12,413 nt of DNA from Ardenticatenia bacterium. GTDB lineage: Bacteria; Chloroflexota; Anaerolineae; Aggregatilineales; Aggregatilineaceae. The notes under the pieces were generated by a model. The model was not told the DNA's origin and searched no databases. It was given only the letters and a program-made list of their open reading frames with translations. The stretch is taken from positions 1 to 12,413 of the forward strand of contig JALSSH010000291.1 in NCBI GenBank assembly GCA_026984385.1, written 5' to 3'. The position numbers and the translations under genes were made by a program. Below, in pieces: positions 1 through 7,004 of the stretch; position 1 is the stretch's first letter; every line of letters begins with the position of its first letter.

Positions 1-294
1 GTCGCCAAGCCTGCCGGTCGCCTGAAACGGGACATTGCTCAGTTGGTGATAAATCTGGCCGGCTGGCGTGGTGCGAACCATACGCCCCAAGCTATGCCGC
101 TCAAAGCCGAATGCGCGTGCTAGGGCGCGTTCGCAGCCGCGATAGTAGGTTTCCAAATGCGCGTGTTCGGCGTGCCGATCGATGCGCCAGACGATCGAAA
201 GATAGTCGCCAAAGTCCAGTGGAAGCTGGGGAGGCGTGAAGGGATCATAAGGTGAGGTGAGTTGACGGATGCGGTTGTCGTCGTTGTGGTTCAT
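1..294 (-). CDS. Hypothetical protein, N-terminal part (runs off left edge)
   Basis: An open frame on the minus strand starts at an ATG at 292-294 and stays open to base 1, giving 98 residues of a longer protein. It begins MNHNDDNRIRQLTSPYDPF and continues with a helical-looking stretch rich in His, Arg and aromatic residues (DYLSIVWRIDRHAEHAHLE, about residues 31-49). There is no signal peptide or membrane segment in the visible part. I recognise no family motif. The ribosome site is weak (AGGAC about 9 bases upstream). A good extended -10 element lies 58 bases upstream at 352-360. The gene is divergent from glnA. A real gene is likely because the frame is open throughout and begins just downstream of a promoter-like site, but the function is unknown. 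Confidence 0.6.
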   Translation of the reverse strand, partial: MNHNDDNRIRQLTSPYDPFTPPQLPLDFGDYLSIVWRIDRHAEHAHLETYYRGCERALARAFGFERHSLGRMVRTTPAGQIYHQLSNVPFQATGRLGD

Positions 295-351
295 GGGTGT
301 GTTCGTCCTGTGTTCTCCGCCCGAATAGCCAGGCAGCAGATGCACTCCCCG

Positions 352-360
352 AGTATAGCA
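352..360 (-). promoter_or_regulatory. Extended -10 promoter for the left-edge gene
   Basis: Read on the minus strand the bases are TGCTATACT, an extended -10 (TG, one base, then TATACT, five of six to consensus). No good -35 hexamer sits 16-18 bases upstream, which is common for extended -10 promoters. Predicted transcription would begin near 345, about 50 bases before the ATG at 294. Confidence 0.5.
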
Positions 361-538
361 ACTTCTTTGTTCTTCTCCACTGTGCAAGCCGCTATGATGT
401 CCCCGAATCCACATTTTGGGTGAATTCGCAGCCACCTTTGCCGACCGTTATTTTGGCACAAAAACGCTCCGCAGGTGGGCATGACGGCTTGGCGTGTTTG
501 GATACTCTGCACAAGTGCGACGGGGAACATCGGATAGT

Positions 539-547
539 TGCTATAAT
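539..547 (+). promoter_or_regulatory. Extended -10 promoter of the glnA operon
   Basis: The bases TGCTATAAT form a perfect extended -10 with a consensus TATAAT at 542-547. There is no consensus -35 at the usual distance. Transcription would start near 554, leaving a leader of about 46 bases before the glnA ATG at 600. The six bases GCTATA and the preceding TT are shared with the divergent promoter at 352-360. Confidence 0.65.
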
Positions 548-599
548 GAAAAACATGATTGGCGCGGTTTGAACAAAGGCGGAAACGGCAAAAACGCTT

Positions 600-1946
600 A
601 TGAGCACACTCCCAACCGACGATCCGCAAGCGCTGCTGCGCGAGCTACGCGCGCAGGATGTGCGCTCGATTGATCTGCAATTTACGGACGTGGCAGGCAT
701 TGTCAAAACGGTGACCATAGACGCCGAGCGGCTGCCCGCCGCGCTGGAAAATGGCGTCTGGTTTGACGGCTCGGCGGTAGAAGGCTTTGCGCGTGTCGCC
801 GAGGCAGATATGTATTTGCGCCCCGATCTTGCAACGGCGGCCATTGTGCCCTGGGAACGTCCCCGCCCTGATGTGGGGCGCACGGCGCGCATCTTGTGCG
901 ATGTCTACACGCCCGGAGGCGAGCCTTTCGCCGGAGACCCGCGCGGTGCGTTGCGGCGGGCGGTGGCTTTGGCCGAGTCGCTCGGCTTGCGCTATCTGGT
1001 GGCGCCGGAGCTGGAATTCTATCTTTTCCGCAAACGCCCGCGCGCTTCTGCTCCCAGACCCGACGACCAGGCCAGTTACTTTGACGCGGCGGACGGCGCG
1101 GCGCGCGTGATCCGCAAGCGGGTAGGCGACGCGCTGCACAGCCTGGGCATTGAGATCGAGGCCAGCCATCACGAGGTAGGACAGGGGCAGCACGAGCTGG
1201 ACTTTGCGCCGACCGACGTATTGCAAGCCGCCGACGCGGTCGTGACCGCGCGCATCGCCATCCGCACCATTGCCCGCCAGGAAGGGCGCTTTGCTACGTT
1301 CATGCCCAAGCCGATCTCCGGCGCCCCGGGGAGCGGAATGCACGTGCACCAATGGCTCTATGACTTGGAGGGGCACAACCACTTTGCCGACCCCCAAGAC
1401 GATTATGGGCTTTCAGCAGAGGCGCAAGCCTTCTTGGGCGGGCAATTGGAGCACGCGCGGGCGCTTTGCGCCGTTCTGGCCCCGCTGGTCAACAGCTACA
1501 AGCGCCTGACCGCCGGGCAAGAAGCGCCGCTTTACGTCACCTGGGCGCAACTCAATCGCGGAGCGCTTTTGCGCGTGCCGCACTTGGCGGAACGGGGCAA
1601 CTTGGGTACGGCGATTGAAATGCGTTGTGCCGACCCGAGCTGCAATCCCTATTTGGCCTTTGCGGTCATGTTGCACGCGGGCTTGCGTGGGATGCAGGAC
1701 AACTTGAGTTTGCCGCCCGCCGCCGAAGAAGACCTTTACGCAGCGGATCGGCGTTTGCAGCATCTGCCGATGTTGCCCGTCTCGCTTTCAGAGGCGCTGG
1801 ATGCCTTCGAGAAAAGCACCTTGGTGCGTGAGGCGCTGGGCCTACACCTTTTCGAGCGCTTCCTAGAAGCTAAGCGCCTGGAGTGGGAAGAGTATTTGCC
1901 GGTGGTCAGCCCCTGGGAGCTGGAGCGCTACTTGGGCGCGTATTGA
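600..1946 (+). CDS. glnA: Glutamine synthetase, type I (alpha-like)
   Basis: Glutamine synthetase makes glutamine from glutamate, ammonia and ATP in the cytoplasm. The 448-residue length fits the short GSI-alpha class, as in Bacillus. Landmarks are in order: WFDGSAVEGF (54-63), the metal ligands E137 and E139 in PELEFYLF, E192 and E199 in HHEVGQGQHELDF, H248 in GSGMHVH, the flap E308 in GQEAP, NRGALLRVP (319-327), and E340/R342 before DPSCNPYLAF. The C-terminus, LEWEEYLPVVSPWELERYL, matches the family. The adenylylation-loop tyrosine context NLYDLP of the beta class is replaced by DLYAADRR, so adenylylation is unlikely. R65 lies in GFARVAE, where the alpha class carries a regulatory arginine. 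The flap reads TAGQEAP where relatives usually have VPGYEAP, a mild deviation. The ATG at 600 has only a distant SD-like AGGCGGA (577-583), but the protein start fits the family. It is the first gene of a three-gene operon. Confidence 0.93.
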   Translation: MSTLPTDDPQALLRELRAQDVRSIDLQFTDVAGIVKTVTIDAERLPAALENGVWFDGSAVEGFARVAEADMYLRPDLATAAIVPWERPRPDVGRTARILCDVYTPGGEPFAGDPRGALRRAVALAESLGLRYLVAPELEFYLFRKRPRASAPRPDDQASYFDAADGAARVIRKRVGDALHSLGIEIEASHHEVGQGQHELDFAPTDVLQAADAVVTARIAIRTIARQEGRFATFMPKPISGAPGSGMHVHQWLYDLEGHNHFADPQDDYGLSAEAQAFLGGQLEHARALCAVLAPLVNSYKRLTAGQEAPLYVTWAQLNRGALLRVPHLAERGNLGTAIEMRCADPSCNPYLAFAVMLHAGLRGMQDNLSLPPAAEEDLYAADRRLQHLPMLPVSLSEALDAFEKSTLVREALGLHLFERFLEAKRLEWEEYLPVVSPWELERYLGAY

Positions 1947-1963
1947 GCGGCTTCCCCCGCAGA

Positions 1964-1969
1964 AAGGAA
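1964..1969 (+). promoter_or_regulatory. Ribosome binding site fixing a GTG start
   Basis: AAGGAA lies eight bases before the GTG at 1978-1980. It supports GTG as the start of the membrane protein, with N-terminus MTRWEERR leading directly into the first membrane helix. Confidence 0.6.
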
Positions 1970-1977
1970 CGTCAGCA

Positions 1978-3873
1978 GTGACCCGTTGGGAAGAGCGACG
2001 CGCGCTCGCGCTGGGTGTGGCGGCGTTGGTTCTGGCGCTGATCTTGGCCGCAAACGCGATCCCGTTTTTGCGCGGCGGTTACGGTTGGCGCTGGCCGTAC
2101 CAGCCGGTGTGGGAAGCAAGACGCGCTTTGCCGTTGGTCGCAGCGCTTGCCGTATACGTGGTGGGCGCGGCCAAGCTGCAAACGCGCGCCCGCTCCAGCC
2201 GCTTGGTGAGGGGGTGGGCGTTGCTCGGCGCGGCGGCGCTGCCGCTATTCGGGATCGCTTTGCGGCATGAGGACGTGCTCTTTACGCTTTTTGCGCGCAC
2301 GGCCTCCCCGCTGACCACCGGGCCGCACATGGCGGGCGCTCAGGTAGACTGGAGCAGCCGCGCTTGGTTAGACTGGGGCGCCGTGATGGAACATTACCGC
2401 GCCTATAGCGTGCATGTGGCGCTTGCGCCGCCCGGCTTGCCGCTTTTTTACGGACTCTTGGGCGCGGCGTTAGACCGTTTGCCCGCCCTGGCTGAGCCGA
2501 TGCAACGCGCGTTGCTGCCGTACCAGTGCCACAACTACACCCTGCTGGCGTACTCACCTGGAGAATGGGCCTCGGCGTGGTTCGGCGTGCTGATGCCGCT
2601 GTGGGCGGCGCTGGCGGTTTTCCCGCTGTATGGGGTGACGCGCCGTCTTTACCACGACGCGCGGATCGCCCAGGCTGCTACGTTGTGGTGGCCGCTTGTG
2701 CCCGCGCTGGTGCTTTTTGCGCCTACGTGGAACACGTTCTATCCGCTTTTGAGCCTGGCGGCGTTTTGGTGTTGGTTGCGCGCGCTAGAAGGGCAACACA
2801 CAGCGCGTTGGGCGTTGGGGGCGGGCGCGCTTCTCGGCTTGCTGACCTTTGCCAATTTTTCCACCGTGCCGTTGGGCGCGCTGCTGGGTGTGTACGCGCT
2901 GGTGGTGGCGTGGCAACAGCGCTTGACGCTGCGGCGCGTGGCGCTGTTGCTCGGAACGCTCGGCTTTGGCGCGGCGTTGCCCTGGGCGCTCTTTATGCTG
3001 GCGGGCGGCGCGTCACCCTGGGCGCTGCTCCAAACGGCGATGGCGCATCACCTGGAGCTGGAACGCCCCTATTGGCCCTGGCTGTGGTTGCATAGCTGGG
3101 ACTGGGCGATCTTCACCGGCCTGCCGCTGATCGCCTTGTGGCTCGGAGCGAGCGTCCCGAGCGCGCGGGGACGCGATCCGTTGGGCCTGGCGCTGCTGGT
3201 GACGGTGGCCGCGCTGGTGGTCAGCGGGACGGCGCGCGGCGAAACCGGCAGGGTGTGGCTCTTTTTCGCCCCCTTTGTGCTGAGCGTGGCGGCGGCGACG
3301 CTTCTTCGCGCGCAGAAAGAGGCGCGGCGCGCCTGGCGGAGCTGGGCCGCCGTCACCTGCGGGCAAGCGGCGCTGCTCTTGGCGTTGGCGCTGAGCTGGG
3401 ACGTGATCGGCACGGAGCTTACCCCACCCCCCGAACCGCCGCCGAGCGTCGCGGCGAGCCACCCGCTGGGGGTGCAGGTGGGCAATGCGCTGACGTTGAG
3501 CGGCTGGGACGCGGCGGTGGAAGATGGCGCGCTCACCTTGCGGCTCAACTGGCAACCCCTCGCGCCGATCACCCGTCCCTATTGGTTTTCCGCGCTGTTG
3601 CTCGGGCCGGACGGGCAAGCTCGCCCGCCCGCGCAAGATTGGCAGCCGCTCCAAACACGCTACCCGACCACGTGTTGGGCAATGGGGCAAACCGTCAGCG
3701 ACAGCGTGACGTTGCCGTTGCCCGCCGACGCGCCTTCCGGCGATTGGTGGGTGAGCCTGGCCGTTTTTCCGGACGTAACCCGCCCGAACGAGCGCTTGAC
3801 GGTGCGCTGGCCGGACGGCGCAACCGATACGCAGATCGGGCTGGGGCCAATTGCGGTGCAAAGCACGCGCTAG
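1978..3873 (+). CDS. Polytopic membrane protein, glycosyltransferase-like, with C-terminal beta domain
   Basis: The 631-residue protein has about ten to twelve hydrophobic helices across residues 10-480. After the last helix comes a soluble region (about 495-631) preceded by a proline-rich linker (ELTPPPEPPPSV). The layout resembles GT39/ArnT/PMT-type enzymes, which move sugars from a lipid carrier on the outer face of the membrane. The first large outside loop holds D and E residues (VDWSSRAWLDWGAVMEHY) followed by APPGLPLFYGLL, reminiscent of the HPP-type motif of these enzymes. A helix begins RGETGRVWLFFAPFV, typical of Chloroflexota members as I know them. The C-terminal domain carries YPTTCWAMGQ and DSVTLPLPADAPSGDWWV, a beta-sandwich-like pattern often found fused to or beside such membrane proteins. 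Substrate and acceptor cannot be read from sequence. It starts with GTG 31 bases after glnA, and its stop overlaps the next ribosome site, so co-transcription is likely. Catalysis is inferred; it could be a non-enzymatic relative. Confidence 0.75.
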   Translation: MTRWEERRALALGVAALVLALILAANAIPFLRGGYGWRWPYQPVWEARRALPLVAALAVYVVGAAKLQTRARSSRLVRGWALLGAAALPLFGIALRHEDVLFTLFARTASPLTTGPHMAGAQVDWSSRAWLDWGAVMEHYRAYSVHVALAPPGLPLFYGLLGAALDRLPALAEPMQRALLPYQCHNYTLLAYSPGEWASAWFGVLMPLWAALAVFPLYGVTRRLYHDARIAQAATLWWPLVPALVLFAPTWNTFYPLLSLAAFWCWLRALEGQHTARWALGAGALLGLLTFANFSTVPLGALLGVYALVVAWQQRLTLRRVALLLGTLGFGAALPWALFMLAGGASPWALLQTAMAHHLELERPYWPWLWLHSWDWAIFTGLPLIALWLGASVPSARGRDPLGLALLVTVAALVVSGTARGETGRVWLFFAPFVLSVAAATLLRAQKEARRAWRSWAAVTCGQAALLLALALSWDVIGTELTPPPEPPPSVAASHPLGVQVGNALTLSGWDAAVEDGALTLRLNWQPLAPITRPYWFSALLLGPDGQARPPAQDWQPLQTRYPTTCWAMGQTVSDSVTLPLPADAPSGDWWVSLAVFPDVTRPNERLTVRWPDGATDTQIGLGPIAVQSTR

Positions 3874-3880
3874 GGGGAGG
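3873..3880 (+). promoter_or_regulatory. Strong ribosome binding site for the PucR-family gene
   Basis: GGGGGAGG begins at the last base of the preceding stop codon and ends five bases before the GTG at 3886. It fixes that GTG as the start and implies translational coupling with the membrane protein gene. Confidence 0.65.
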
Positions 3881-3885
3881 TCATC

Positions 3886-5499
3886 GTGTCCACACAAAGC
3901 AGCTACACCTTGCGGCAACTTTTACGGCTGGCGCTGCCCGTCGGCACACAGATCGTGAGCGGCGAGGAGGCGGCGGAACGCCCGATTACCTGGGTGCACG
4001 CGCTGCACACGCGCCCGCCCGCCTTCCCCGATCTACGCGCTGGGGAAATGGCGCTGCTTTCGTTGGACGCGCTGCGCTTGCTCAGCGACAAGCTGACGCT
4101 GGTGGGCCTGATCCGCGAGTTGGGCGCGCTGGGCGTGGGCGCGATTGGCGTGCAGGGCGAGATCGGCCAACCCGCACGTCAGGCGGCGGAGGCGGTGGAC
4201 GTGCCCTTGTTGCGGCTGCCGGAGATCGTGCCGTTGCGTGTGGTGGAACGGCGCGTGGCGCAAGTGCTGATGGGGCGCGCGCCCTCAGCCGAGGAGCGCG
4301 CCTTGCAGGTGCGCGAAGAGCTGCTCCAGCTTTCAACCGAAAATCGCGGCTTGCCCGCGTTGGCAGCGGGCCTCGCACGCTTGATAGGCAAGGCCGTTGT
4401 GGTGCAAGACAAGCGCCAGCGCATTTTGGCGCGCGCCGGCGCGCTGACCCGTTCCGCCGAGTGGCCGGAGATCGAAAACGCGCTCTACGATCTGAGACCG
4501 TTGCCGCCCGTATTCCGCAACCGTGTTGAGGTCGCGCAGCTCAACCCCGACCCGGTGCAAGTGGCGTTGCCGCTGGCGGGTTTTCAGCGGCTGGTCGCGC
4601 CGATTGTGGCGGGCAAGATGGGGCGGGGGATGCTTTCGCTGGTCTTCGGCGAAGACGAACCACCGGACGCGCTGGATGTGGCGCTGACGCATCATGGCGC
4701 GGCGGTGTGCGCGCTGGAAATGGCGAAGGAAAAGGCGATCCGCGAGGCGCAAAAGCGCGTCCAGGGCAACGTGTTGGAACAGTTCCTGGGCAACATGATC
4801 AGCGAAAAAGAGGCGCTCTTGCGCTTGACGCGGCTCGGCTATCAGCCGGACCAGATGTACAGCACACTTTACATCGGCGGCCTGCGGGAAAACGTGCCCA
4901 CCCCACGCCAGATCGAGGCGCTTTGCAACGAGCAGTCCGGCGCGTTGGGCATCGGGGCGCTGGTGCAACCTTACGGCACAGAGGTCATCGTCTTTTGCGA
5001 AGGAAACGAGGAGGCCGCGCGCGATCTGGCGCTGGCCGTGCAGGGGCGCGTCCGCGAACGTTACAACGCCGAGGTGGTGGTCGGCATCGGGCAGTGCGCC
5101 GGCGACCTGCGCGCCTGGCGCGAGAGCTTCCAACAGGCGGTGGCCGCCTATCGCACCGCGTATCAGTGGAAGCTGAGCGCGCCGCTGGCCTTCCGCGAAA
5201 TGGGCGTTTACCGCCTGCTTTCGCTGCTGATCGGCTCGCCGGAGCTGACCAAATTCTACTACGAGACGCTCGGCGAGCTGGCGACCGAAACGCCACAAAA
5301 CGCCGAGTTCCTCGCCACGCTGGACGCTTTCTTTGAGGAGCACGGCAACCTGACGCGCACGGCCAAGCGGCTACACATCCACCGCAACACGCTTCTTTAC
5401 CGCATGGATCGCATCCGCGAGATCAGCGGGTTGGACTTGGACAACCCCGAAACGCGCTTGGCCGTGCACTTGGCGCTGCGCATTCGGCGTATTTTGTGA
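3886..5499 (+). CDS. PucR family transcriptional regulator
   Basis: The 537-residue protein has the three-part PucR/CdaR plan. An N-terminal PucR domain covers about residues 8-125 (TLRQLLRLALPVGTQIVSG, then ITWVHALHTRPPAFPDLRAG and GEMALLSL). The middle region (about 140-420) includes a GAF-like part and a degenerate GGDEF-like part. The C-terminus (about 475-535) is the HTH_30 DNA-binding domain with GNLTRTAKRLHIHRNTLLYR, the family hallmark. Known relatives control purine, amino acid, polyamine or sugar acid use, usually as activators responding to a small ligand. It is the third gene of the glnA operon, 12 bases after the membrane protein, so autoregulation or nitrogen-linked control of glnA is a reasonable inference but is not shown. 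Its ligand is unknown. A hairpin cluster follows the stop codon. Confidence 0.9.
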   Translation: MSTQSSYTLRQLLRLALPVGTQIVSGEEAAERPITWVHALHTRPPAFPDLRAGEMALLSLDALRLLSDKLTLVGLIRELGALGVGAIGVQGEIGQPARQAAEAVDVPLLRLPEIVPLRVVERRVAQVLMGRAPSAEERALQVREELLQLSTENRGLPALAAGLARLIGKAVVVQDKRQRILARAGALTRSAEWPEIENALYDLRPLPPVFRNRVEVAQLNPDPVQVALPLAGFQRLVAPIVAGKMGRGMLSLVFGEDEPPDALDVALTHHGAAVCALEMAKEKAIREAQKRVQGNVLEQFLGNMISEKEALLRLTRLGYQPDQMYSTLYIGGLRENVPTPRQIEALCNEQSGALGIGALVQPYGTEVIVFCEGNEEAARDLALAVQGRVRERYNAEVVVGIGQCAGDLRAWRESFQQAVAAYRTAYQWKLSAPLAFREMGVYRLLSLLIGSPELTKFYYETLGELATETPQNAEFLATLDAFFEEHGNLTRTAKRLHIHRNTLLYRMDRIREISGLDLDNPETRLAVHLALRIRRIL

Positions 5500-5504
5500 G
5501 TTGT

Positions 5505-5581
5505 TGTGGGGCGCTGCCCCACACCCCGCAAGGGGCGAAACACCCCTTGACCCCGCCTCACGGCGCGTGCCGCGCCGTGAG
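5505..5581 (+). repeat. Three consecutive perfect hairpins after the glnA operon
   Basis: Three inverted repeats follow the PucR stop codon in series. The first is 8 bp with a 3-base loop (5505-5512 with 5516-5523), the second 7 bp with a 7-base loop (5529-5535 with 5543-5549), and the third 11 bp with a 3-base loop (5557-5567 with 5571-5581). No U-run follows, so they are not textbook intrinsic terminators. They could still end transcription between convergent genes, protect the mRNA 3' end, or be a copy of a dispersed REP/MITE-like repeat. All pairings were read directly. Confidence 0.75.
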
Positions 5582-5649
5582 ACAAGCAAGCAAGAGACAC
5601 TCACTCCGAGCGGGCGTCTGCCAACGGAGAACGTTCACCGACCACAACG

Positions 5650-5697
5650 CCGCGAGGCAGCGCGCCTCGCGGGGGGGCAGGGCGTTCCCGCCCCTGC
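5650..5697 (-). repeat. Two GC-rich hairpins after the histidine kinase gene
   Basis: A perfect 9-bp stem (5650-5658 with 5664-5672, 5-base loop AGCGC) is followed by a G-run and a 6-bp stem (GCAGGG at 5677-5682 with CCCTGC at 5692-5697). They lie 28-78 bases beyond the kinase stop at 5725-5727, reading on the minus strand. No U-tract is present. They may form the kinase side of a bidirectional transcription end, or part of the same repeat element as 5505-5581. Confidence 0.6.
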
Positions 5698-5724
5698 TGG
5701 GGGCGCGGGGGCGAAGCCACCGCA

Positions 5725-6888
5725 TCACGGGCGGAAGGGCACTTGGACGATGATGCGTGTGCCTTCGCCCGGGGCGCTATCAATCGTGAACGTGCCGCTC
5801 AGCCGTATGGCGCGCTGTTGCATATTGCGCAACCCGAAACTTTCCGGGTCTTGCACGGTGGCCGGGTCAAAGCCGCGCCCGTTGTCCTCAACGGTGAGCT
5901 TCAGCCAATTATCCACCTCGCGCACCTTGACCGTGACGTGAGTCGCTTGGGCGTGGCGCGCCACGTTAGAAAGCGCCTCGCGCACGATTTGCGTCAGCGA
6001 GTGGCGCTGGCGGTCGTTGAGCACGCGCAAGGACGAGGGCACGTCCACCGTCACGTCCACATGGGCAAAGTCGCGGAAGTGGCGCGCGAGCGTTTCCAGC
6101 CGCTGTTTGAAGGTGGCCTGCTCGTCGCGGGCGCTGCGCAGATCGCGGATGTAAAGGCGGATCTCTTCGATAATCTGGTTCAAGTCGTCTAGGATGCTGG
6201 CGTATTGTTCCTCTTGTTCCGGAGTCATCGGGAAGCGCCCGCGCAGAATTTCCAACTTCATCCCCACCGCATACACGGACTGAATCACCCCGTCGTGCAG
6301 CTCCATCCCGATCCGGTCGCGTTCGCGGCTGAGCGCCATTTCTTGCAACTGGGCCGAAAGCCGCGCGTTCTCGATGGCAACGGCGGCGTGTTCGGCCAGC
6401 AGCACGATCAAGCGCTCGTCGTTCTTGTCGAAAGGTTCGCCGTCCAGCGGCTCGGTGAGATAAAGATTGCCTAGGCGCGTGCCCCGACTGATGATCGGCA
6501 CGCCCAAAAAGCGGCGCATGAACGGATGCCCTTCGGGAACGCCCGCCGAACGCGGGTCGGCGCTGAGGTTGTCTACGCGGATCGGCTTGTCGCTTTCCAT
6601 CAGTGCGCCCAACAACCCCATTGCGCGCGGCTCGCGCACCATCTGCTGAAGTTGCTCGGCAGAAAGGCCGGAGGTGACAAACGTCTGAAAGCCGCCATCT
6701 TCCCCGGGCACACCCAGCGCGGCATAGCGTGCGCCGACCAGCTCGCGGGCGATATCTACGATCGCTTGCAACGTGCGCGGCAAGCTCAGCTCGCGTGTGA
6801 TCGTGGCTGCCGCCTGGGTCAATGCGTCCAGCATCTGCATACACTTGTCGGTCGTCATGTTGTTGGGTGAAGGTGATGCGTTCATCAT
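5725..6888 (-). CDS. GAF-domain sensor histidine kinase (HisKA_3 / NarX-DevS type)
   Basis: The 387-residue protein has no membrane segment, so it is a cytoplasmic sensor. A GAF domain spans about residues 35-175, with FVTSGLSAEQLQQMV, HPFMRRFLGVPI and GNLYLTEP resembling the GAF domains of DevS/DosS-type kinases. The dimerisation and phospho-acceptor helix is HisKA_3: RERDRIGMELHDGVIQSVY, with H198 the phosphorylated histidine. The ATPase domain (about 295-387) shows the N-box EALSNVARHA (304-313), the G1 box DNGRGF (335-340) and the G2 box GEGTR (374-378), so it looks catalytically intact. The N-terminus starts with two ATGs; the first is used here with a weak GGGG ahead of it, and M11 is an alternative. 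It is divergent from a NarL-type regulator, its likely partner. Signal unknown; heme or redox sensing as in DevS is possible but no ligand residue can be assigned. Confidence 0.92.
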   Translation of the reverse strand: MMNASPSPNNMTTDKCMQMLDALTQAAATITRELSLPRTLQAIVDIARELVGARYAALGVPGEDGGFQTFVTSGLSAEQLQQMVREPRAMGLLGALMESDKPIRVDNLSADPRSAGVPEGHPFMRRFLGVPIISRGTRLGNLYLTEPLDGEPFDKNDERLIVLLAEHAAVAIENARLSAQLQEMALSRERDRIGMELHDGVIQSVYAVGMKLEILRGRFPMTPEQEEQYASILDDLNQIIEEIRLYIRDLRSARDEQATFKQRLETLARHFRDFAHVDVTVDVPSSLRVLNDRQRHSLTQIVREALSNVARHAQATHVTVKVREVDNWLKLTVEDNGRGFDPATVQDPESFGLRNMQQRAIRLSGTFTIDSAPGEGTRIIVQVPFRP

Positions 6889-6998
6889 GCCCCGTATTTG
6901 ACCTCTTCCGCGTTTCCGACTACTATAATTTCTAGATATTTCCTAAAAAAATCAGCGATTCATTAGGTTGCTTTTAGCGCCTGGCAGGTGGTTATAGG
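6889..6998. other. Kinase-proximal half of the divergent kinase-regulator spacer
   Basis: This is an AT-rich control region between the divergent kinase and regulator genes. It contains an overlapping pair of -10 elements at 6922-6929, a run of seven A residues (6945-6951) and a near-palindrome, AATTTCTAGATATTT (about 6928-6942), which could be a protein site. No gene is seen. Confidence 0.5.
6922..6929. promoter_or_regulatory. Overlapping back-to-back -10 elements
   Basis: The bases ACTATAAT contain a consensus TATAAT on the plus strand (6924-6929) and a TATAGT on the minus strand (6922-6927). On the plus strand a TTGACC (6898-6903) lies 20 bases upstream, longer than ideal; TACTAT at 6921-6926 would give 17. 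Minus-strand transcription would start near 6915, 27 bases before the kinase ATG. Plus-strand transcription would give a leader of about 265 bases for the regulator. Confidence 0.45.
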
Positions 6999-7004
6999 TA
7001 TAAT
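6999..7004 (+). promoter_or_regulatory. Candidate -10 for the response regulator
   Basis: A consensus TATAAT sits at 6999-7004, with no good -35 hexamer at 16-18 bases. Transcription from here would start near 7011 and leave a leader of about 190 bases. It is an alternative or addition to the promoter at 6922-6929. Confidence 0.45.

Larger units (their letters stand above)
295..599. other. Divergent intergenic spacer, no convincing gene
   Basis: This 305-base spacer separates the left-edge gene from glnA. Short open frames exist on both strands, for example 297-572 on the plus strand, but none has a ribosome site or a recognisable protein. The supportable contents are two outward-facing extended -10 elements (352-360 minus, 539-547 plus). 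The middle part, 365-535, has no clear repeat or hairpin that I can see and may hold operators. Confidence 0.6.

Noticed and set aside
297..572. 91-codon frame in the glnA upstream spacer
   Set aside because: It has no ribosome site, no family motif, overlaps both candidate promoters and stops just before glnA; a spacer with promoters explains the region better.
3138..4529. Long open frame of 463 codons on the plus strand
   Set aside because: It crosses the boundary of two well-supported genes in another frame, is Arg/Ala/Gly-rich as expected of an out-of-frame reading in GC-rich DNA, and has no recognisable motif.
4333..5343. Open frame of 336 codons opposite the PucR gene
   Set aside because: It is antisense to a strongly supported coding region with intact domains and has a composition typical of a GC-rich shadow (many Arg, Gln, Leu).
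5505..5697. CRISPR array
   Set aside because: The repeats are hairpins of different sequence and length with no regular spacers and no cas genes nearby.
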